A DNA stretch of 43,994 bases, taken from assembly GCA_946055165.1 (NCBI GenBank), contig CAMGFA010000011.1, forward strand, positions 1-43,994. The letters run 5' to 3'. The notes below the pieces were generated by a model. It searched no databases. It was not told the DNA's origin and saw only the letters and a program-made list of their open reading frames with translations. Of the stretch, positions 41,634 through 43,994 are shown in pieces. Origin of the DNA: an uncultured Bacteroidales bacterium (GTDB lineage: Bacteria; Bacteroidota; Bacteroidia; Bacteroidales; UBA932). The translations under genes and the position numbers were made by a program. Positions within the stretch are counted from its first letter, which is position 1; each line of letters begins with the position of its first letter.

Positions 41634-41659
41634 TATAGAATTTCTAAATAACAACACCT

Positions 41660-41839
41660 ATGTACGACGATTACGAACTCAATAAATACAAATGCCCTGT
41701 ATGTGGCTATGTATATGACCCTGAAAAAGGCGATCCAAGTCAAGGAATCTATCCCGGAACCGCTTTTGAAGAACTGCCTGCCAGTTGGAAATGTCCGAAG
41801 TGCAAAATGCCGAAGAATGTCTTCGAGCAGGTAGACTAA
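41660..41839 (+). CDS. Rubredoxin
   Basis: A protein of 59 residues from ATG 41660 to TAA 41837-41839. It has the two rubredoxin iron-binding motifs: [15 protein letters not shown] (Cys12, Cys15) and [13 protein letters not shown] (Cys45, Cys48), with the conserved aromatic and [12 protein letters not shown] between. It is a small cytoplasmic one-iron electron carrier, often used with peroxide- or oxygen-reducing enzymes in anaerobes. It has its own promoter. Its 3' end overlaps the start of the ATP-grasp-like gene by 49 nt. Confidence 0.95.
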   Translation: MYDDYELNKYKCPVCGYVYDPEKGDPSQGIYPGTAFEELPASWKCPKCKMPKNVFEQVD

Positions 41840-42840
41840 GCCTCTTCAATTCAGAACACGACATCTGCCTTGCCAACGGCAGTTCGTCTTTTGTGGCGCC
41901 CCTTGTTGCCCAACAGTTCAGCAATGACTGTGTGGGCATAATGGATTTCGTGCTCCCGGATGTGAGCAAGCACAAAGTCTGGGGCTGGGATTCGGTTGTC
42001 TGTAAACAACTTGCAGCCCTCGGCGCCAAAGAGGAAGAGCTCCCTTCGGCTTCATATCTGGAACAGGTCCGCAAACTCTCGCATCGGCGCTATGCCAAAC
42101 TCTGCAAAGAGTTTGTTTTCGGCCGATTCCCCAATCCCGAACTGCTCTGCGACATCGAGCCGGCAGAACTCCCGCAACTCGACAGCATCGTCCAGACAGT
42201 AAATGCTTATGCCGATGCCATTCTCAAGGCACCATGGTCCGGAAGCGGAAGGGGCATAAGAAAAATCCGGGCCGATGAGTTCACCCAGAGCGATTTGGGC
42301 TGGTGCCGCAAAGTGCTGCAGAAACAGGGCAGCATTATGGTGGAGCGGCGCCAGAAGTTGGCTTTGGACTTTTCTCTGCAGTTTTTTGTCGAGGCCGATG
42401 CCGTTCATTTTGAAGGCTTTGCCATTTTCGAGGCTCAAAACTGCAGTTACACATCCAATCTTTTGGCCTCTAACGAGCATATTCTCAAACTCCTTTCTAA
42501 ATATATTCCGGAGAATAAGATGCTTGAAATCAAAGATTTAATAGCACAGTATCTTGGTTCTGCCTTTCTTGGCAACTACCGGGGAGTACTTGGTGTGGAC
42601 ATGTTTGTTACCGAAGATGGCAGAGTGGCCCCTTGCATAGAAATCAATGTCCGCAATAATATGGGAATGGTGTCACGCAGGGTATATGAACAGCTGAAAA
42701 ACACAATTCCGGACGGGCAATGCAATATGAGAGTGGTCAACGCAAAAAGTCATGACGCTCTTATGCAAAAACTTAAAAATTCACGCCTTCTCCTCACAGA
42801 TCCGGGGGAGAAGGCGCTGTATGCTATTGCGGTATATTGA
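41791..42840 (+). CDS. ATP-grasp-like protein
   Basis: A protein of 349 residues from ATG 41791. The family homology I recognise begins around [13 protein letters not shown] (residues 16-28). Residues 140-165 ([16 protein letters not shown]) look like the ATP-grasp glycine loop, [19 protein letters not shown] follows, and near the C-terminus [34 protein letters not shown] is the Glu/Asn metal-binding motif of ATP-grasp ligases. The substrate is unknown. No good start codon lies at the homology start, so initiation inside the rubredoxin gene (ATG 41791 or GTG 41800) seems required. The stop abuts the convergent isomerase gene. Confidence 0.75.
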   Translation: MSEVQNAEECLRAGRLSLFNSEHDICLANGSSSFVAPLVAQQFSNDCVGIMDFVLPDVSKHKVWGWDSVVCKQLAALGAKEEELPSASYLEQVRKLSHRRYAKLCKEFVFGRFPNPELLCDIEPAELPQLDSIVQTVNAYADAILKAPWSGSGRGIRKIRADEFTQSDLGWCRKVLQKQGSIMVERRQKLALDFSLQFFVEADAVHFEGFAIFEAQNCSYTSNLLASNEHILKLLSKYIPENKMLEIKDLIAQYLGSAFLGNYRGVLGVDMFVTEDGRVAPCIEINVRNNMGMVSRRVYEQLKNTIPDGQCNMRVVNAKSHDALMQKLKNSRLLLTDPGEKALYAIAVY

Positions 42841-43581
42841 CTAATCGATTACTTCCGCGCTCATTTCAATGTCTTTAAGCGGACGGTCGTTTGAATCGGT
42901 TCCGACTGCCTGAATTTTCGCAACTATATCAAGGCCGCTTTCAATCTCGCCAAAAACGGTATATTGTCCGTCAAGGAAGGGGGTGCCACCAAGCTCACGG
43001 TAGCACTTTTTCTGCTCATCGCTCAACTTGCCGAGCTGTTTCTGGGCAACTTGAGCATTGGCCATCGCTTCAAGCTCGTCCTGCAGGGCAAGAAGGCCGG
43101 CCTGGTCGCGATTGCGGCGAAGCTGGAGAATCTCATCGCGTCTTTCCCTTACCAGAGCATCGAACTCTCCCTGAAGGGCCTGCATCTTCATCTGCCGCTC
43201 CAACTGGGCAATCTGAGAATCGTTATATGTCTTTCCCCAAACAATATAGAACTGGCAGCCGCTGCTGCGTTTTTCAGGATTTACCTGGTCACCCTGCCTT
43301 GCAGCGCAAAGGGCTCCGCGTTTATGGAAGAGAGCAGAATTGAATTCGGCTTCAATCGTATAGCCCACGTCTCCGCTGCCGAGAGCCTTGGAGCGTGGAG
43401 CTCCAACGCTTTGAGGATCACCTCCCTGAATCATAAAATCCTTGATTACTCTGTGAAAAAGAGTTCCATTATAAAAACCTTCCCGAACCAGTTTGAGAAA
43501 GTTGTCACGGTGAGCTGGCGTTTCATCATAAAGACGAAGCAGCATATCACCGTATTGAGTGTGTATTTTAACCTTTGACAT
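42841..43581 (-). CDS. Cyclophilin-type peptidylprolyl isomerase
   Basis: A protein of 246 residues from ATG 43581 (MSKVKIHTQYGDMLLRLYDETPAHRDNFLKLV). Cyclophilin motifs are present: GTLFHRVIKDFMIQGGDP with the catalytic Arg, EKRSSGCQFYIVWG and LDGQYTVFGEIESGLDIV. Between the last two lies an insertion of about 75 charged, helical residues (QIAQLERQMKMQALQGEFDALVR and onward), absent from small cyclophilins. There is no signal peptide, so it acts in the cytoplasm as a proline isomerase and folding helper. The start is supported by a TATATTTG box just upstream; the longer in-frame start at 43680 precedes that box. Confidence 0.9.
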   Translation of the reverse strand: MSKVKIHTQYGDMLLRLYDETPAHRDNFLKLVREGFYNGTLFHRVIKDFMIQGGDPQSVGAPRSKALGSGDVGYTIEAEFNSALFHKRGALCAARQGDQVNPEKRSSGCQFYIVWGKTYNDSQIAQLERQMKMQALQGEFDALVRERRDEILQLRRNRDQAGLLALQDELEAMANAQVAQKQLGKLSDEQKKCYRELGGTPFLDGQYTVFGEIESGLDIVAKIQAVGTDSNDRPLKDIEMSAEVID

Positions 43582-43600
43582 CAGTGAAAATTTTGAGTTG

Positions 43601-43608
43601 CAAATATA
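43601..43608 (-). promoter_or_regulatory. -7 promoter box of the isomerase gene
   Basis: On the minus strand this reads TATATTTG, 19 nt before the ATG at 43581. Confidence 0.55.
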
Positions 43609-43713
43609 GCGCTTATTTGCCGTAATTCCCACAGGGGTACTGGCACTGTGCAGCCGGGGAAGCTTACTGTGGAACACCACCTAATCAAGTTCTTCGTTTT
43701 TTCGTGACACCTG

Positions 43714-43965
43714 CAAAACCCTGTGTTTAAGAAGATAATGATGCACCCGCAAGGCAGCAGGGATTTGCTCTGCGCTTTGCGCTTCGCATTTCCCTGTCAC
43801 AAGCACACTGTCACAGGGATTAGCCACGCTGCGCTTGGCTTTTCCCTTACCGCTCGCCGCGGGGCCCAGGGATTTGCTCTGCGCTTTGCGCTTCGCATTT
43901 CCCTCCCCGCTCGCCGCGGGGCCCTTGCGAGAGAAATAAAGGATCATGTCCAAAACCCTGTGTTT
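43714..43965. repeat. Tandem repeat array between 15-bp direct repeats
   Basis: Two identical 38-bp units (43758-43795 and 43867-43904) and a diverged third (43814-43847) recur every 53-56 bp, and an 18-bp GC-rich block occurs at 43850-43867 and 43907-43924. The whole is bounded by CAAAACCCTGTGTTT at 43714-43728 and 43951-43965. The units contain self-complementary GCG/CGC runs. It looks like a dispersed, REP-like element; the open minus-strand frame across it is low-complexity and not called as a gene. From 43966 to the window end nothing is seen. Confidence 0.7.
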
Positions 43966-43994
43966 GAGATTCTAATTGGAAAAGAGTTAGTACC

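Noticed and set aside
43681..43953. Minus-strand frame across the repeat array
   Set aside because: The translation is low-complexity and merely reads the tandem repeats; no start signal or family is evident.
43714..43965. CRISPR array
   Set aside because: Only three units, one diverged, with similar rather than unique spacers, and no cas genes nearby.

Overview
The window comes from a member of the Bacteroidales (phylum Bacteroidota); genus cannot be fixed from the sequence. The evidence is a SusC/SusD polysaccharide utilisation locus with lipoprotein hydrolases, a FimB/Mfa2-type lipoprotein, a complete Nqr operon, and many upstream boxes of the Bacteroidota -7 form TAnnTTTG. No rRNA or tRNA gene and no CRISPR array was seen.

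Positions 1-6500 are an accessory region. One minus-strand run reads WYL regulator, DEDDh exonuclease, a two-domain macro/YopX-like protein, a PD-(D/E)XK-like nuclease and a small winged-helix-like protein. A second minus-strand run reads a tandem zinc-finger protein, a stand-alone and degenerate ParE/GyrB-type ATPase domain, and a protein with possible uracil-DNA-glycosylase-like motifs. Nucleic-acid enzymes next to a WYL regulator suggest two candidate defence or DNA-processing cassettes; that function is inferred. Positions 6516-6893 look like an IS4-family (DUF4372) remnant. Then come a Sel1/TPR-type protein, a DUF4886 SGNH hydrolase, a possibly broken gene and a DUF1016/YhcG nuclease gene that carries two copies of one perfect hairpin in the same reading frame.

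Positions 11551-25005 hold a beta-1,3-glucan (laminarin-type) utilisation locus. The minus strand has susC, susD, a surface lipoprotein, GH16, GH128, a 55-residue small protein and a large Ig-like/fimbrillin-like lipoprotein, ending at a hairpin terminator. A divergently transcribed membrane-spanning sensor with a C-terminal helix-turn-helix probably controls it. SusC/D would import glucan pieces cut at the surface by the two hydrolases.

Positions 25039-34770 are housekeeping genes (recG, an S9 peptidase, a pcrA/uvrD helicase) interrupted by a three-gene DpnII-like GATC restriction-modification unit. The unit is bracketed by a 17-bp exact direct repeat. The right-hand repeat plus the next bases recreates a stop codon for the peptidase, so the insertion junctions can be read directly.

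Positions 34844-40616 encode the sodium-pumping NADH:quinone oxidoreductase (nqrABCDEF), followed by a FimB/Mfa2-like lipoprotein, a short rubredoxin gene, an ATP-grasp-like gene overlapping the rubredoxin by 49 nt, and a cyclophilin-type isomerase. The right end carries a short tandem repeat array of no known function.
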